Shown: positions 34,996-43,514, counted from the first letter of the stretch. The stretch is DNA of 64,000 nucleotides from JAAYBF01 sp963716445 (GCA_963716445.1 OY970313.1:496001-560000); one strand, 5' to 3'. Translations and numbers: made by a program. The notes: generated from the sequence alone by a model not told the origin.

Positions 34996-35697
34996 GTGAC
35001 CGTCGGCGACGCCCACGACACCCGCGACGGCGGCGACGACCGTGGCGCCCGCCGCGACCTCCCGATCGCCGCAAGCGCTCCGTCCGTACCCGCAAGCGTC
35101 GTCGAGTCGCTCGGCGGCCGGCTCGGGATCGTCGAGTCGGGGCTGCCGGTGCTCGCCTTCGTGACGGCCTACACCGCGAGCGGCCAGGACGCCAGGGCAG
35201 CCGCGGCGGTGGCGCTGGCGATCGGCGCGGCGCTCGCCAGCGCGCGGCTGCTGCGGCGTCAGACGGTCCGCTATGCGCTGTCGGGTCTGGCCGGGGTCGC
35301 ACTCGCCGCGTTCGTCGTGTCGCGCACCGGGCGCGCGGAGGACTTCTTCCTGCCGGGCCTGCTGCTCAACGCCGCCTACGCGCTCGCCTACGTCGTGTCG
35401 ATCGCGGTCGGCTGGCCGCTGCTCGGGGTGATCGTCGGGGCCGCCACCGGCCAGGGCACCGCCTGGCGCAGCGATCCCACGCAGGTGCGCGCCTACGCCC
35501 GCGCGAGCTGGATCTGGGTCGCGATGTTCTCGCTGCGGCTCGCCGTCCAGCTGCCGCTCTACCTCGCCGGCGCCGTGCTGGCGCTGGGCGTCGCCCGCGT
35601 GGCGATGGGCGTGCCGCTGTTCGCGATCGCCGCCTGGCTCTCGTGGCTGATGCTGCGCCCGCCGCGCCCTCGCGCCCTCGAGGCGCCGAGCCCCTAA
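34996..35697 (+). CDS. DUF3159 family membrane protein
   Basis: GTG 34996 gives 233 residues. After a 35-residue hydrophilic start, five to six membrane helices follow (LPVLAFVTAYTASG, FFLPGLLLNAAYALAYVVS, VAMFSLRLAVQLPLYLAGA). DUF3159 members carry RSDPTQVRAYARASWIWVAM-type sequence before the penultimate helix, which is seen here as WRSDPTQVRAYARASWIW. The family is confined to actinobacteria and lacks a known job. A family 2 hairpin lies in the convergent gap behind it. Confidence 0.82.
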   Translation: MTVGDAHDTRDGGDDRGARRDLPIAASAPSVPASVVESLGGRLGIVESGLPVLAFVTAYTASGQDARAAAAVALAIGAALASARLLRRQTVRYALSGLAGVALAAFVVSRTGRAEDFFLPGLLLNAAYALAYVVSIAVGWPLLGVIVGAATGQGTAWRSDPTQVRAYARASWIWVAMFSLRLAVQLPLYLAGAVLALGVARVAMGVPLFAIAAWLSWLMLRPPRPRALEAPSP

Positions 35698-35724
35698 GAG
35701 TCTCCCGTCTAAGCCCCTTTCCAC

Positions 35725-35778
35725 GAGCGCTTTGGAGTTTTGGGCACACCAGGGTGTGTTCAAAGCTCCAAAACGCTC
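35725..35778. repeat. Dispersed hairpin family 2, copy 1
   Basis: Arms of 26 bases, beginning GAGCGCTTTGGAG (35725) and ending CTCCAAAACGCTC (35778), pair around a centre CACACCAGGGTGTG. One mismatch and three G-T wobbles interrupt the stem. It sits between convergent genes (DUF3159 and rsgA), so a terminator role is possible here. Confidence 0.8.
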
Positions 35779-35818
35779 GGAGCCGGCGGGTGAGGCTCGG
35801 AGCCGGCGGGTGAGAGGA

Positions 35819-36838
35819 CTACTCGCGGCCCTTCGCCCGCCCGGCGTCGCGGGCGTGCCGTGCGATCGCCTTGCCGCGCTCCTCGCGGGCGCGCGCGGCG
35901 GCTTTGCGGTCCTCGGTCCAGGCCTGCTCGCGCGCCAGCTTGCGCCAGGCCGCGATCCGCTCCGGATCGACGGCGTCGCGCACCGCGCAGCCCGGCTCCG
36001 TGTCGTGGCCGCAGTCGGCGAACCTGCACTCGGCGGCGAGCGCCTCGATGTCGGTGAACGCCGCGTCTGGCCCGTCCCACAGCGCCACCTCGCGGATGCC
36101 CGGGGTGTCGACGAGCAGGGCGCCGCCGGCGAGTGGGATCAGCTCGCGCGTGACGGTCGTGTGGCGGCCCCGGCCGTCGCCCGCGCGGACCGGCTGCGTC
36201 GCCTGGCGATCCTCACCGAGCAGCGCGTTGACGAGCGTCGACTTGCCGGCCCCCGACGGCCCGAGCAGCACGGCGGTCGCGCCCGGCTCCAGCAGCGCCC
36301 TCAGCAGGCCGATCCCCTCGCCCTCGAGCGCGCTCACCGCCACCGCGTCGACGAGTCCCAGCCGGCGTGCGAGGCGGGCCGCCGTGAGCTGAGCGCCGGG
36401 ATCGAGGTCGGCCTTGGTGAGGACGAGCGCCGCGGGCACGCCGTCGGCGAGCCCAAGCGCGGCAAGGCGCTCGGCGCGGCGCTCGTTGGGGTCCGGCAGC
36501 GCCTCGACGATCAGCGCGAGGTCGACGTTGGCGGCGAGCACCTGCGCGGCGGTCGGCCCACCGACCGCCTGGCGCATCACCGTCCCGCGCCGCTCGAGCA
36601 CGGCGGCGACGCTTCCCTCGGCGTCGATCGCGACCCAGTCGCCGGTCACCGGCGGCGTCTCGCGCAGCCGGCCGCGCGACTGCAGCAGCCGCGGCTCGGC
36701 GCCGTCGAGGGTCGCCACGACCCAGTGGCCGCGGTGCTGGGCGAGCACACGTCCGGCGGACAGCCCGGGATCGCCGAGCGCCTCGAGCTCGGCCGGCAGG
36801 CCTCGGCGCCGGCCCAGGCCGGCGGTGTCCTCTTGCAT
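35819..36838 (-). CDS. rsgA: Ribosome small-subunit biogenesis GTPase RsgA
   Basis: ATG 36838 gives 339 residues. The order is an OB fold (GRVLAQHRGHWVVAT), then a circularly permuted GTPase with NxxD-like VLTKADLD (G4) before the G1 loop GPSGAGKSTLVNALLG and G3 VDTPGIRE, then a zinc finger (ECRFADCGHDTEPGC). HTTVTRELIPL between G1 and G3 is the usual switch I signature. RsgA releases late assembly factors from the 30S subunit. An Ala/Arg-rich basic tail closes the protein. Confidence 0.93.
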   Translation of the reverse strand: MQEDTAGLGRRRGLPAELEALGDPGLSAGRVLAQHRGHWVVATLDGAEPRLLQSRGRLRETPPVTGDWVAIDAEGSVAAVLERRGTVMRQAVGGPTAAQVLAANVDLALIVEALPDPNERRAERLAALGLADGVPAALVLTKADLDPGAQLTAARLARRLGLVDAVAVSALEGEGIGLLRALLEPGATAVLLGPSGAGKSTLVNALLGEDRQATQPVRAGDGRGRHTTVTRELIPLAGGALLVDTPGIREVALWDGPDAAFTDIEALAAECRFADCGHDTEPGCAVRDAVDPERIAAWRKLAREQAWTEDRKAAARAREERGKAIARHARDAGRAKGRE

Positions 36839-36934
36839 CGGAACAGCTTTCCAGTTGAAGGGCCGCTTGTCAGACCTATGCGAGACGGTGCGCTGAATGC
36901 CCTCAGACGGCGCTCGCGGGTAGCCTCGCGGGCG

Positions 36935-37582
36935 ATGCCGGCTTTCCGGGGGTTCCCGCCCGAGGCGCTCGAGTTCCTGACCGAGCTCGAGGCCAACAAC
37001 GACCGCGACTGGTTCAAGGCCAACCGCGCCCGCTACGACGAGCACGTGGTGGCGCCGGCCCTCGCGCTCGGCGAGGACCTCGCCGACCTCGGGACGCCGA
37101 AGCTCTTCCGGCCCTGGAACGACACGCGCTTCCACGCCGCCCCACCGATCAAGGAGCAGGTCGGCCTCGCCGTCGGCTACGCGGGCGCCGGCGGCTTCTA
37201 CGTCGAGCTGTCGCTCGACGGGCTGCTGGTCGCGGCCGGGCTTCACGATCCGGCGCCGGACCAGGTCGACCGCCTGCGTCGAGGGATCGACACGGGACCG
37301 ATCGCGGGGTCGCTCGCCCGTGCGATCGCCCGCGCCCGCGACGCCGGCCTCGAGCTCAACGAGCCCGACCTCGTCCGCGGCCCGCGCGGCTATCCGGCTG
37401 ACCACCCGCGCGCCGACCTGCTGCGCCGCCGGCGGCTGACGGTCGCCCGGCGCCACGAGCTCGGCGCCTGGCTGCACCGCCCCGCGGCCGGCGCCCGCAT
37501 ACGCGAGGGCCTCGACGCGGCAGCGCCGCTGGTGCGCTGGCTGCGGACCCACGTCGGGCCCACCGTCAAGCTGCGGCGATGA
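36935..37582 (+). CDS. DUF2461 family protein
   Basis: ATG 36935 gives 215 residues (upstream frame is antisense to rsgA). The family start FRGFPPEALEFLTELEANND then DWFKANRARYDEHVVAP is diagnostic of DUF2461 (TIGR02453), and NDTRFHAAPPIKEQVGLAVG continues it. The protein is cytoplasmic and alpha/beta; no reaction is known. Its stop overlaps the BrkB start as ATGA, so the two genes are co-translated. Confidence 0.87.
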   Translation: MPAFRGFPPEALEFLTELEANNDRDWFKANRARYDEHVVAPALALGEDLADLGTPKLFRPWNDTRFHAAPPIKEQVGLAVGYAGAGGFYVELSLDGLLVAAGLHDPAPDQVDRLRRGIDTGPIAGSLARAIARARDAGLELNEPDLVRGPRGYPADHPRADLLRRRRLTVARRHELGAWLHRPAAGARIREGLDAAAPLVRWLRTHVGPTVKLRR

Positions 37583-38466
37583 GCCGTGCGCGCTCCGTGA
37601 CGGTACGGACGCTGAAGTCGTTCTACGACGACCAGATGACCCACCACGCGGCGGCGCTCACCTACTACTCGCTGATGTGCCTGTTCCCCGCGGCGCTGCT
37701 CGGGCTCTCGCTGCTCGGACTGCTCGGCCAGTACCCGGAGACCTACGACTCGATCCTCGGCTACCTCGACGACGTCGCGCCGGCCTCGGTAGTCGAGCCG
37801 CTCGACGACTCGCTGCGCAATGCGTTCCAGAGCGATCGGACGGCCGCGACCGGAGCGGTGCTCAGCGTCGTCGTCGCCTTCTACGGGATGACCGGCGCAC
37901 TCGAGGCGGCACGCAGGGCGCTGAACACGGTCTTCGAGATCGACGCCGGCCGTGGCTTCGTCCGCCGCAAGCTGATCGACGTCGCGTCGTGCGTGCTGCT
38001 GATGGCGCTCGTCCTCGCCAGCCTCGTGATGGTCTTCGTCGGCGGCGGGCTCGCCGACGACCTGTTCGGCTTCGTCGGCCTCGGATCGACCGCCACCTCG
38101 ATCTGGAGCATTGCCCGCTGGCCCGGCGCGGTGGCGGTGGCGATGCTCGCCTTCGCCTACGTCTACTACGTGACGCCCGACGTCCAGCAGCGGGCGTTCC
38201 GGTGGGTCACGCCGGGCGCGGTCGTCGGCGTGCTGCTCTGGCTCCTCGTCTCGCTCGGCTTCTCGGCCTACGTCTCGCGCGTCGCCGACGTCGGCGCGCT
38301 CTACGGCGCCTTCACCGGCGCGATCCTCCTGCTCGCCTGGCTGTGGCTTACCAACCTCGCGCTGCTCTTCGGCGCCGAGCTGAACGCCGAGATCGAGCGC
38401 GCGAAGGAGCTCGACGAGGGAGTGCTGGAGCGCGACACGCTCAACCGTCCGGCCCGCCGCGGCTGA
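37579..38466 (+). CDS. YihY/BrkB-family inner membrane protein
   Basis: Length 295 residues with six membrane helices. Family motifs: HHAAALTYYSLMCLFPAALL in helix 1, GAVLSVVVAFYGMTGALEAA, LNTVFEIDAGRGFVRRKL between helices, and VGALYGAFTGAILLLAWLWL near the end. BrkB/YihY was once named ribonuclease BN by mistake; its transport role remains unproven. Start overlaps the DUF2461 stop (ATGA). A basic, acidic-alternating tail follows the last helix. Confidence 0.9.
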   Translation: MSRARSVTVRTLKSFYDDQMTHHAAALTYYSLMCLFPAALLGLSLLGLLGQYPETYDSILGYLDDVAPASVVEPLDDSLRNAFQSDRTAATGAVLSVVVAFYGMTGALEAARRALNTVFEIDAGRGFVRRKLIDVASCVLLMALVLASLVMVFVGGGLADDLFGFVGLGSTATSIWSIARWPGAVAVAMLAFAYVYYVTPDVQQRAFRWVTPGAVVGVLLWLLVSLGFSAYVSRVADVGALYGAFTGAILLLAWLWLTNLALLFGAELNAEIERAKELDEGVLERDTLNRPARRG

Positions 38467-38500
38467 GCGCCGTCGCGGGGCCGAAACTAGCGCCGCCGTG

Positions 38501-38731
38501 CTACTCGAAGAACTCGAAGAGTCGCGCCGGGTGCACGCGGAGACCCTCGGCGAGCCGTAGGACGACCCTGACGCCGGGGTCGCGCTCGCCCGATTCGAGC
38601 TCGCGGATCTCACGCCCGTCCGCCATCATCCCGGCGCCGATCGCGACCTCCTGCTGAGTGAGGCCCTGCTCTTCGCGCAGACTCCGCAGATTTGCGGCGA
38701 ATTGGAAGAGCGGATCGCCGGGACCGACCAC
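38501..38731 (-). CDS. Small XRE-family HTH protein
   Basis: GTG start 38731, 76 residues, essentially a lone helix-turn-helix: FAANLRSLREEQGLTQQEVA, then IRELESGERDPGVRVVLRLA. The recognition segment is unusual in carrying an insertion of three or four residues (GAGMMADGREIREL) compared with the standard GVSRxxISRLE. It is divergent from the 90-residue gene at 38785, and the promoter of that gene lies between them, so it is a candidate regulator of its neighbour. Confidence 0.8.
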   Translation of the reverse strand: MVGPGDPLFQFAANLRSLREEQGLTQQEVAIGAGMMADGREIRELESGERDPGVRVVLRLAEGLRVHPARLFEFFE

Positions 38732-38749
38732 CCTGAGGACGGTCGCTGC

Positions 38750-38778
38750 TGGACAAGCTATCCGCCAGGACTTATAAC
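38750..38778 (+). promoter_or_regulatory. Near-consensus sigma70 promoter giving a leaderless message
   Basis: TGGACA (38750-38755), 17-base spacer, TATAAC (38773-38778). Both boxes match consensus at five of six positions. The ATG of the next gene begins seven bases after the -10 box, just where transcription should start, so the message probably has no leader. Confidence 0.7.
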
Positions 38779-38784
38779 TCCTGT

Positions 38785-39057
38785 ATGGAGAGGGAAGGTG
38801 GGGTTCCAGACCAGCAGGCGATCGACGACGTTCGCCGCGAGGCGCGCCTGGAGATCCTCGCCGCGATCAGGGATCTCGAGGAGGTCGTGCGCGCCGACGA
38901 GATGATGGGCGGCATCGACGCGATCCGCATCGGCGTCCTCTCGCAGCAGATCGTCGAGAAGACCCGTGTCTACCGGATGGCCGTCAACGTCGGCGACGAG
39001 CCGAGCGTCAGAGCGCAGCTGGCGAACGAGGAGAACGGCGCGATCGAGCCGCGCTGA
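38785..39057 (+). CDS. Small helical protein, function unknown
   Basis: Protein of 90 residues without recognised family. It is almost wholly helical by composition: EARLEILAAIRDLEEVVRAD then IDAIRIGVLSQQIVEKTRVY, with a charged, flexible end. There is no cysteine and no membrane segment. It starts on the predicted transcription start of the promoter at 38750-38778 and is divergent from a tiny HTH protein gene 53 bases away. The strong promoter suggests it is well expressed. Confidence 0.65.
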   Translation: MEREGGVPDQQAIDDVRREARLEILAAIRDLEEVVRADEMMGGIDAIRIGVLSQQIVEKTRVYRMAVNVGDEPSVRAQLANEENGAIEPR

Positions 39058-39103
39058 GGCCTTGCCTCGCCCGCCCGCCGGCTGTAGCCTCGCGGAGAGC
39101 CCG

Positions 39104-39985
39104 ATGAGCACGGTCCCCGCCGAGAACGCAGCGAGCAACGAGGAGGCGATCGAGGCCTGGAACGGCGTCCTGTTCGACAGGTTCGTCAAGTTCCGCGACA
39201 TCCTCACCAGCGGCCTCGGCGCCCACGGTGAGGAGGCGCTGCGCTGCCATCCGCCGCGCCCCGGAGACCGCGTCCTCGACATCGGCTGCGGCTTCGGCGA
39301 CACGACGCAGCGGCTCGCGGGCCTCGTCGGCTCCGATGGCGCGGCCCTCGGCATCGACGCCGCCGAGCGCTTCGTCGAGCTGGCGCGCCAGGAGGCCGCG
39401 GCCGCCGGGCTGAGCAACGTCAGCTTCGTCGCCGGCGACGTGCAGACCGCCGTCTTCGGCGAGCGCTTCGACTACGCGTTCTCGCGCATGGGGACGATGT
39501 TCTTCGCCAATCCGGTGGCGGCGCTGCGCAACGTGCGCGAGGCGCTCGTGCCCGGCGGCCGTCTCTGCATGGTCGTCTGGCGGCGCAAGCTCGACAACGA
39601 CTGGGTCCACCGCGCCGAGCTGGTGGTCGAGGACTTCCTCGAGGAGTCCGAGGACTCCGACGAGCCGACCTGCGGGCCCGGGCCGTTCTCGATGGCCGAC
39701 GCCGACACGACCAGCGACATCCTCGTCGGCGCCGGATTCGAGGCCGTGAACCTCAGGCGCTGCGATCTCGACATCGTGATCGGCCACGACCTCGACCACG
39801 CCGTCGACCTCGTGATGTCGATCGGCCCGGCCGGCGAGGTCATCCGCCTCGCCGGCGCCGACGCGGATCGCATCCGCCCGGAGATCGCCGCCGCCCTGCG
39901 CGCGGCGCTCGCGGACTTCGCCGGACCCGACCAGGTCACGGCACCCGCCTCGACGTGGATCGTCAGCGCCACGGCGCCCGCCTGA
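39104..39985 (+). CDS. Class I SAM-dependent methyltransferase
   Basis: ATG 39104 gives 293 residues. Motif I is VLDIGCGFGDTTQRLA, followed by GIDAAERFVELARQEAAAAG and the motif IV region FDYAFSRMGTMFFANP, with VPGGRLCMVVWRRKLDND after it. The pattern GTMFFANPxAALRNVREAL places it with the UbiE/COQ5-like type 11 enzymes that include many of unknown acceptor. It begins 46 bases after the 90-residue protein in the same direction and could share its promoter. Confidence 0.85.
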   Translation: MSTVPAENAASNEEAIEAWNGVLFDRFVKFRDILTSGLGAHGEEALRCHPPRPGDRVLDIGCGFGDTTQRLAGLVGSDGAALGIDAAERFVELARQEAAAAGLSNVSFVAGDVQTAVFGERFDYAFSRMGTMFFANPVAALRNVREALVPGGRLCMVVWRRKLDNDWVHRAELVVEDFLEESEDSDEPTCGPGPFSMADADTTSDILVGAGFEAVNLRRCDLDIVIGHDLDHAVDLVMSIGPAGEVIRLAGADADRIRPEIAAALRAALADFAGPDQVTAPASTWIVSATAPA

Positions 39986-40077
39986 GACATCCTTAGACAA
40001 GGGCGTTTCTAGAGCCTGGGATACTCGCCGTCGTGCTGGTGAGGGATCGGCGCGGCAACCAACGGGAGGGGATCGAG

Positions 40078-41301
40078 ATGTTCAAGGGCAACCGCGTGCG
40101 CCGGATGCGCACGCTCGCGGGCTTGGCGGTGACCGCGCTCGCCGCCGTCGTCGCGCCGGCGGGAGCGATCGCCGACGGACCGGGCGTCGGCACGCCGACG
40201 GTCGTTACGGTCGGCGACTCGGCGATATCCGGTGAGGCGGGCCGCTGGGCCGGCAACACCAACGGCTCGTCGTCGAACGTCGACGCGCTCGGATCGACGG
40301 CCTACCACGACGTGCCGGGCGGTGAGTCGATTCCGGGCTGTCACCGGTCGCAGAGCGCGCAGGCGCACATCGGCGGCGGCGTGGCCAGCGCCAACCTGGC
40401 GTGCTCGGGCGCGCGCACGTCCACGACCGGCACGGCAGCGGGCGAGGACTTCAAGCCCGGCGTCGACTTCTACAGCGACGCGTCCGGCCGCAAGGGCCAG
40501 GCGCTGCGACTGCAGGAGTACGCCGCGACGCACAACGTCAAGGCGGTCGTCGTGATGATCGGGGCGAACAACTACGGCTTCGCCGACATCGTCCAGCGCT
40601 GCATCACCAACTGGCTGACGTCGCCGTCATGGTGGAAGAACTACTGCTCGGACGACTCGGACATGACGTCGCGCTTCACGTCGACGCGGATCGCCACCGA
40701 GACGGCGAACGTGCGCGCCGCGCTGCAGCGGGTCGCCCAGGCGATGACCAACGCCGGCTACTCGGCGGCGCAGTACAAGATCCTCGGCCAGACCTACTGG
40801 TCGCCGCTGCCGCGCGGATCGGGGATCCGCTACCCGGAGTCGGGCTGGACGCGCCAGAGCGTCGGCGGCTGCGGCACCTGGAACCGCGACGCCGACTGGG
40901 CCAACGACACGGTCGTCGTCTCGCTGAACAACACGATGAAGAACGCGATCGCGACCAGCGGCCTGACGAACACCGCGGTGATCGACATGGCGACGGCGCT
41001 CAACGGGCGGCGGCTGTGCGAGAACACCGTCGGCCTGCTCGAGGAGCGGGGGATCGCGAGCTGGACGAGTCCCGGCGCGGTCGACAACACCGAGTGGGTG
41101 GCCCAGGTCCGCACGGTCACGACGGTCTTCGGGCCGTACCAGATCCAGGAGAGCATGCACGCCAGCTACTGGGGTCAGAAGGCGATGCGCAACTGCCTGC
41201 GCATCGCGTACAACGGCGGCACGCCGGTCGGAGGCCGCTGCGTTCGCGCGAGCAATGGGCTCAACGCCCAGGGCGAGCCGAACATGGCGCTCGTGCCATA
41301 G
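40078..41301 (+). CDS. Secreted SGNH-hydrolase (GDSL-type esterase/lipase)
   Basis: ATG 40078 follows GGGAGGGG and gives 407 residues with a signal peptide (MRTLAGLAVTALAAVVAPAG, cleavage near GAIADG). SGNH blocks are visible: block I VVTVGDSAISGEAG with the nucleophile Ser, block II Gly in ASANLACSGART, block III Asn in VVMIGANNYGFADI, and block V His in SMHASYWGQKAM. About eight cysteines suggest disulphides, fitting export. The layout is that of actinobacterial extracellular lipases of the SGR-type, larger than usual. A strong terminator hairpin lies 15 bases after the stop. Confidence 0.85.
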   Translation: MFKGNRVRRMRTLAGLAVTALAAVVAPAGAIADGPGVGTPTVVTVGDSAISGEAGRWAGNTNGSSSNVDALGSTAYHDVPGGESIPGCHRSQSAQAHIGGGVASANLACSGARTSTTGTAAGEDFKPGVDFYSDASGRKGQALRLQEYAATHNVKAVVVMIGANNYGFADIVQRCITNWLTSPSWWKNYCSDDSDMTSRFTSTRIATETANVRAALQRVAQAMTNAGYSAAQYKILGQTYWSPLPRGSGIRYPESGWTRQSVGGCGTWNRDADWANDTVVVSLNNTMKNAIATSGLTNTAVIDMATALNGRRLCENTVGLLEERGIASWTSPGAVDNTEWVAQVRTVTTVFGPYQIQESMHASYWGQKAMRNCLRIAYNGGTPVGGRCVRASNGLNAQGEPNMALVP

Positions 41302-41316
41302 CGGCTGACGACTGAG

Positions 41317-41344
41317 GGCCCCGCGCCCGCCCGGGCGCGGGGCC
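41317..41344. terminator. Perfect GC hairpin terminator between convergent genes
   Basis: GGCCCCGCGCCCG (41317-41329) and its reverse complement (41332-41344) form a 13-bp stem with a two-base gap (in practice a four-base loop), followed by TTGCCT. It serves the SGNH hydrolase gene and, on the other strand, the XRE gene ending at 41350. Confidence 0.8.
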
Positions 41345-41349
41345 TTGCC

Positions 41350-41583
41350 TCAGACGCTGGCCTCGACTTCGGCGAACAGCTCCGACATCGACACGTCGAG
41401 CGCGTCGGCGAGCTTCGCCACGGTCACGATCGACGGATTGCGCTCGCCGCGCTCGATGCCGCCGACGTAGTTGCGGTGGATGCCGGTGCGCAGGCCCAGC
41501 TCTTCCTGCGAGATGCGCAGGTCGGCGCGTGCGTCGCGGACGGCTCTGCCGAGACCGACGAGGATTGGGCTCGGCTGGACCAT
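41350..41583 (-). CDS. XRE-family HTH regulator
   Basis: ATG 41583 gives 77 residues; a GTG at 41622 in frame is the alternative (90 residues). The helix-turn-helix is canonical: VGLGRAVRDARADLRISQEE, then GLRTGIHRNYVGGIERGERN, then PSIVTVAKLADALDVSMSEL. Proteins made only of this domain are usually dimeric repressors or sigma-like accessory factors. Upstream, ACACGATTGGGCTG and ACACGGCTGGGCTG (minus strand, about 41598-41633) form an imperfect direct repeat that may be its own binding site. Confidence 0.85.
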   Translation of the reverse strand: MVQPSPILVGLGRAVRDARADLRISQEELGLRTGIHRNYVGGIERGERNPSIVTVAKLADALDVSMSELFAEVEASV

Positions 41584-41655
41584 GCCGATCGAACGCTTGC
41601 AGCCCAGCCGTGTTCTATCCACAGCCCAATCGTGTTGTCACGCCTTTGCGTGGTG

Positions 41656-41722
41656 TACACTATTGAGTGCTCACTCTGTGAGCCGCCCCCCGGCCCTCCC
41701 TCCAATTGGCCGGGGGGCTTTT
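41656..41722 (+). ncRNA. Candidate small RNA with two hairpins and intrinsic terminator
   Basis: TTGTCA (41635-41640) and TACACT (41656-41661) may form a promoter, though the 15-base spacing is short. Behind it come the hairpin GCTCAC-TCT-GTGAGC (41669-41683) and then a perfect 11-bp stem GCCCCCCGGCC (41685-41695) with GGCCGGGGGGC (41708-41718), followed by TTTTA. No plus-strand gene ends here, so the T-tailed terminator needs another transcript. A short RNA of about 55 bases is the simplest reading. It is unproven. Confidence 0.4.
41685..41722. terminator. Intrinsic terminator with T-tail
   Basis: An 11-bp GC stem with a 12-base loop is followed on the plus strand by TTTTA, a rare textbook intrinsic terminator in this window. 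On the minus strand it begins two bases after the stop of the methyltransferase gene (41721), so it can end that transcript as well. Confidence 0.75.
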
Positions 41723-42374
41723 ACTTGCTCGGGCTCGGTTGGGGCGTAGGCGCGTCGCGCGCGAGTCGGCCGAAGTAGCCGAAGCGCGGGCCGACCTGCT
41801 TCTCGAAGCGCAGTCCGGCGTCCTGGGCGCGCCGCCTCAGCGCCTTGACGCCGACCATGTGCGGGTCTCCGAGCAGCTCGCCGACGATCACTCGCCCGCC
41901 GGGCCTGACCACGCGGCGCAGCTCCGCGAGCGCCTGTCCCTGGTCGGGGATCTCGCCGAGCACCGCGACCAGGTAGGCGGCGTCGAACGTCGCATCCGGA
42001 TACGGCAGCGAGCGGGCGTCGCCCTGGCTGGCCACGAGGTTGTCGACTCCCGCGTCGCGAGCGCGTCCGAGCGTGTGGTCGAGCATCTCCTGCTGGACGT
42101 CGAAGAGGTGCAGCGTGCCGTCGGGCCTGAGCCACTCGGCGACCGCGAGCGAGTAGTAGCCGGTGCCGGGACCGACCTCGAGCACCGTCTCGCCAGGCTC
42201 CGGCCGCAGCGCCTCGCGCAGCCGCGCGCGCGTGATGAACGGGTGCGGGGCCTCGACCCAGAACCGCTGGCCGTAGGGGCACGCGGATGGGTTCTTGCGC
42301 CACCAGAGGGCGCCGCCGAGCACCGCGCCGGCGCCGGCCAGCAGGAGCGGTTTCGCGGACCGTCGCACGGACAC
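41721..42374 (-). CDS. Membrane-anchored SAM-dependent methyltransferase
   Basis: Length 217 residues. An N-terminal basic and hydrophobic stretch (KPLLLAGAGAVLGGALWW, residues 8-25) is a signal anchor. The catalytic domain has motif I VLEVGPGTGYYSLAV, HLFDVQQEMLDHTLGRA, GDARSLPYPDATFDAAYLVA and RRVVRPGGRVIVGEL. The start FITRARLREALRPEPGETVL is typical of type 11 methyltransferases acting near membranes. Acceptor unknown, perhaps a lipid or quinone given the anchor. Confidence 0.83.
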   Translation of the reverse strand: MSVRRSAKPLLLAGAGAVLGGALWWRKNPSACPYGQRFWVEAPHPFITRARLREALRPEPGETVLEVGPGTGYYSLAVAEWLRPDGTLHLFDVQQEMLDHTLGRARDAGVDNLVASQGDARSLPYPDATFDAAYLVAVLGEIPDQGQALAELRRVVRPGGRVIVGELLGDPHMVGVKALRRRAQDAGLRFEKQVGPRFGYFGRLARDAPTPQPSPSK

Positions 42375-42457
42375 AACTTACTCGCCTGGAGCGCGGCCGC
42401 CGCGCACGCTCGCTGTCACCTGTCACGGAAATTGGGCGCTGGCCGATAAGCCGTTTC

Positions 42458-43489
42458 ATGACCACGGCGGCCGAGACCCTCGAGGCGCGCCGGCACGCGA
42501 TGGCGCTCGGCGCCGCCCTCTTCGCGGGGGGCGCGCTGATGACTCTCGCCGCCACGCTGGCGCCGCACTCGCCGCAGGTCGACGTGACCGGCGCCTGGGT
42601 GGTCATCGTCTGCAGCGCTCTCGTCGCTGGGGTGCTCTGGCTCGGGCGCGACCGGCTTCCCCCGGTGACGCTGCTCGCCGGAATCTCCGTCGGCACGCTG
42701 ATGATCACCTTCGGCATCTACATCAACGGCGAGCGCGACGGCGGGGCTGTGGCGCTCAACGAGATCTACTACGTCTGGCCGGTCGTCTTCGCCGCCTACT
42801 ACTTTCCGGTGCGGGCGCTCGTCGCCGAGGTGCTGCTGGTCGCCATGTGCTACGCCGCTGCGCTCTCGATCGTCGCGCCCGGGCCGATCGCGATCACGCG
42901 CTGGCTGATCGTCGTCACCATGCTCGCCGGCGTCGGCGGGCTGATCAGCCGGCTGCAGGCGCGCGTCCACGAGCTCGTGTCGCGGCTCTCGGAGACGGCG
43001 CGCCGCGACGTGCTGACCGGCCTGCTGAACCGCCGCGGGTTCGAGGAGCGCCTCGACGCCGAGCTCGCCCGCGCTACCCGCGGCGAGCGCCCGATGGCGC
43101 TGATCCTCGGCGACGTCGACCGCTTCAAGGTCGTCAACGACCGCCTCGGCCATCCGGCCGGCGACGCCGTGCTCCTGCGGGTGGCGCGCGTCTTCGAGGA
43201 GGTCGGGCGGCGCGGCGACACCGTGGCGCGGCTCGGCGGCGAGGAGTTCGTCTTCATCGTGCCGGACGCCGACGCCGAGATGGCGTTCGAGCTCGCGGAG
43301 CGGGCGCGGATCGCCCTCGAGTCCAGCTTCGCCGGCGAGCCGATCCCGCTGACCGCCAGCTTCGGCGCCGTCGCCTTCCCTGTCGACGGCACCACCGCCG
43401 AGTCGCTGCTCGCCGCCGCCGACCGTGCGCTCTACGCGGCCAAGCACAGCGGCCGCAACCGCTCGCTGTGTGCGAGCGCCGTCGCCTAG
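42458..43489 (+). CDS. Membrane diguanylate cyclase (GGDEF)
   Basis: ATG 42458, 343 residues. About six membrane helices occupy residues 10-165 with no recognised sensor domain. The GGDEF domain starts at ARRDVLTGLLNRRGFEERL; the active site is RLGGEEFVFI (GGEEF), and the preceding RRGDTVAR contains an RxxD motif at the right spacing for the inhibitory c-di-GMP site. The substrate-binding GDVDRFKVVND and the end ADRALYAAKHSGRNR are intact. It should make c-di-GMP from GTP. There is no EAL partner nearby. An AT-rich palindrome follows 26 bases after its stop. Confidence 0.92.
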   Translation: MTTAAETLEARRHAMALGAALFAGGALMTLAATLAPHSPQVDVTGAWVVIVCSALVAGVLWLGRDRLPPVTLLAGISVGTLMITFGIYINGERDGGAVALNEIYYVWPVVFAAYYFPVRALVAEVLLVAMCYAAALSIVAPGPIAITRWLIVVTMLAGVGGLISRLQARVHELVSRLSETARRDVLTGLLNRRGFEERLDAELARATRGERPMALILGDVDRFKVVNDRLGHPAGDAVLLRVARVFEEVGRRGDTVARLGGEEFVFIVPDADAEMAFELAERARIALESSFAGEPIPLTASFGAVAFPVDGTTAESLLAAADRALYAAKHSGRNRSLCASAVA

Positions 43490-43514
43490 CAGCGCGGCTG
43501 AGGCCGTCGCCGGC

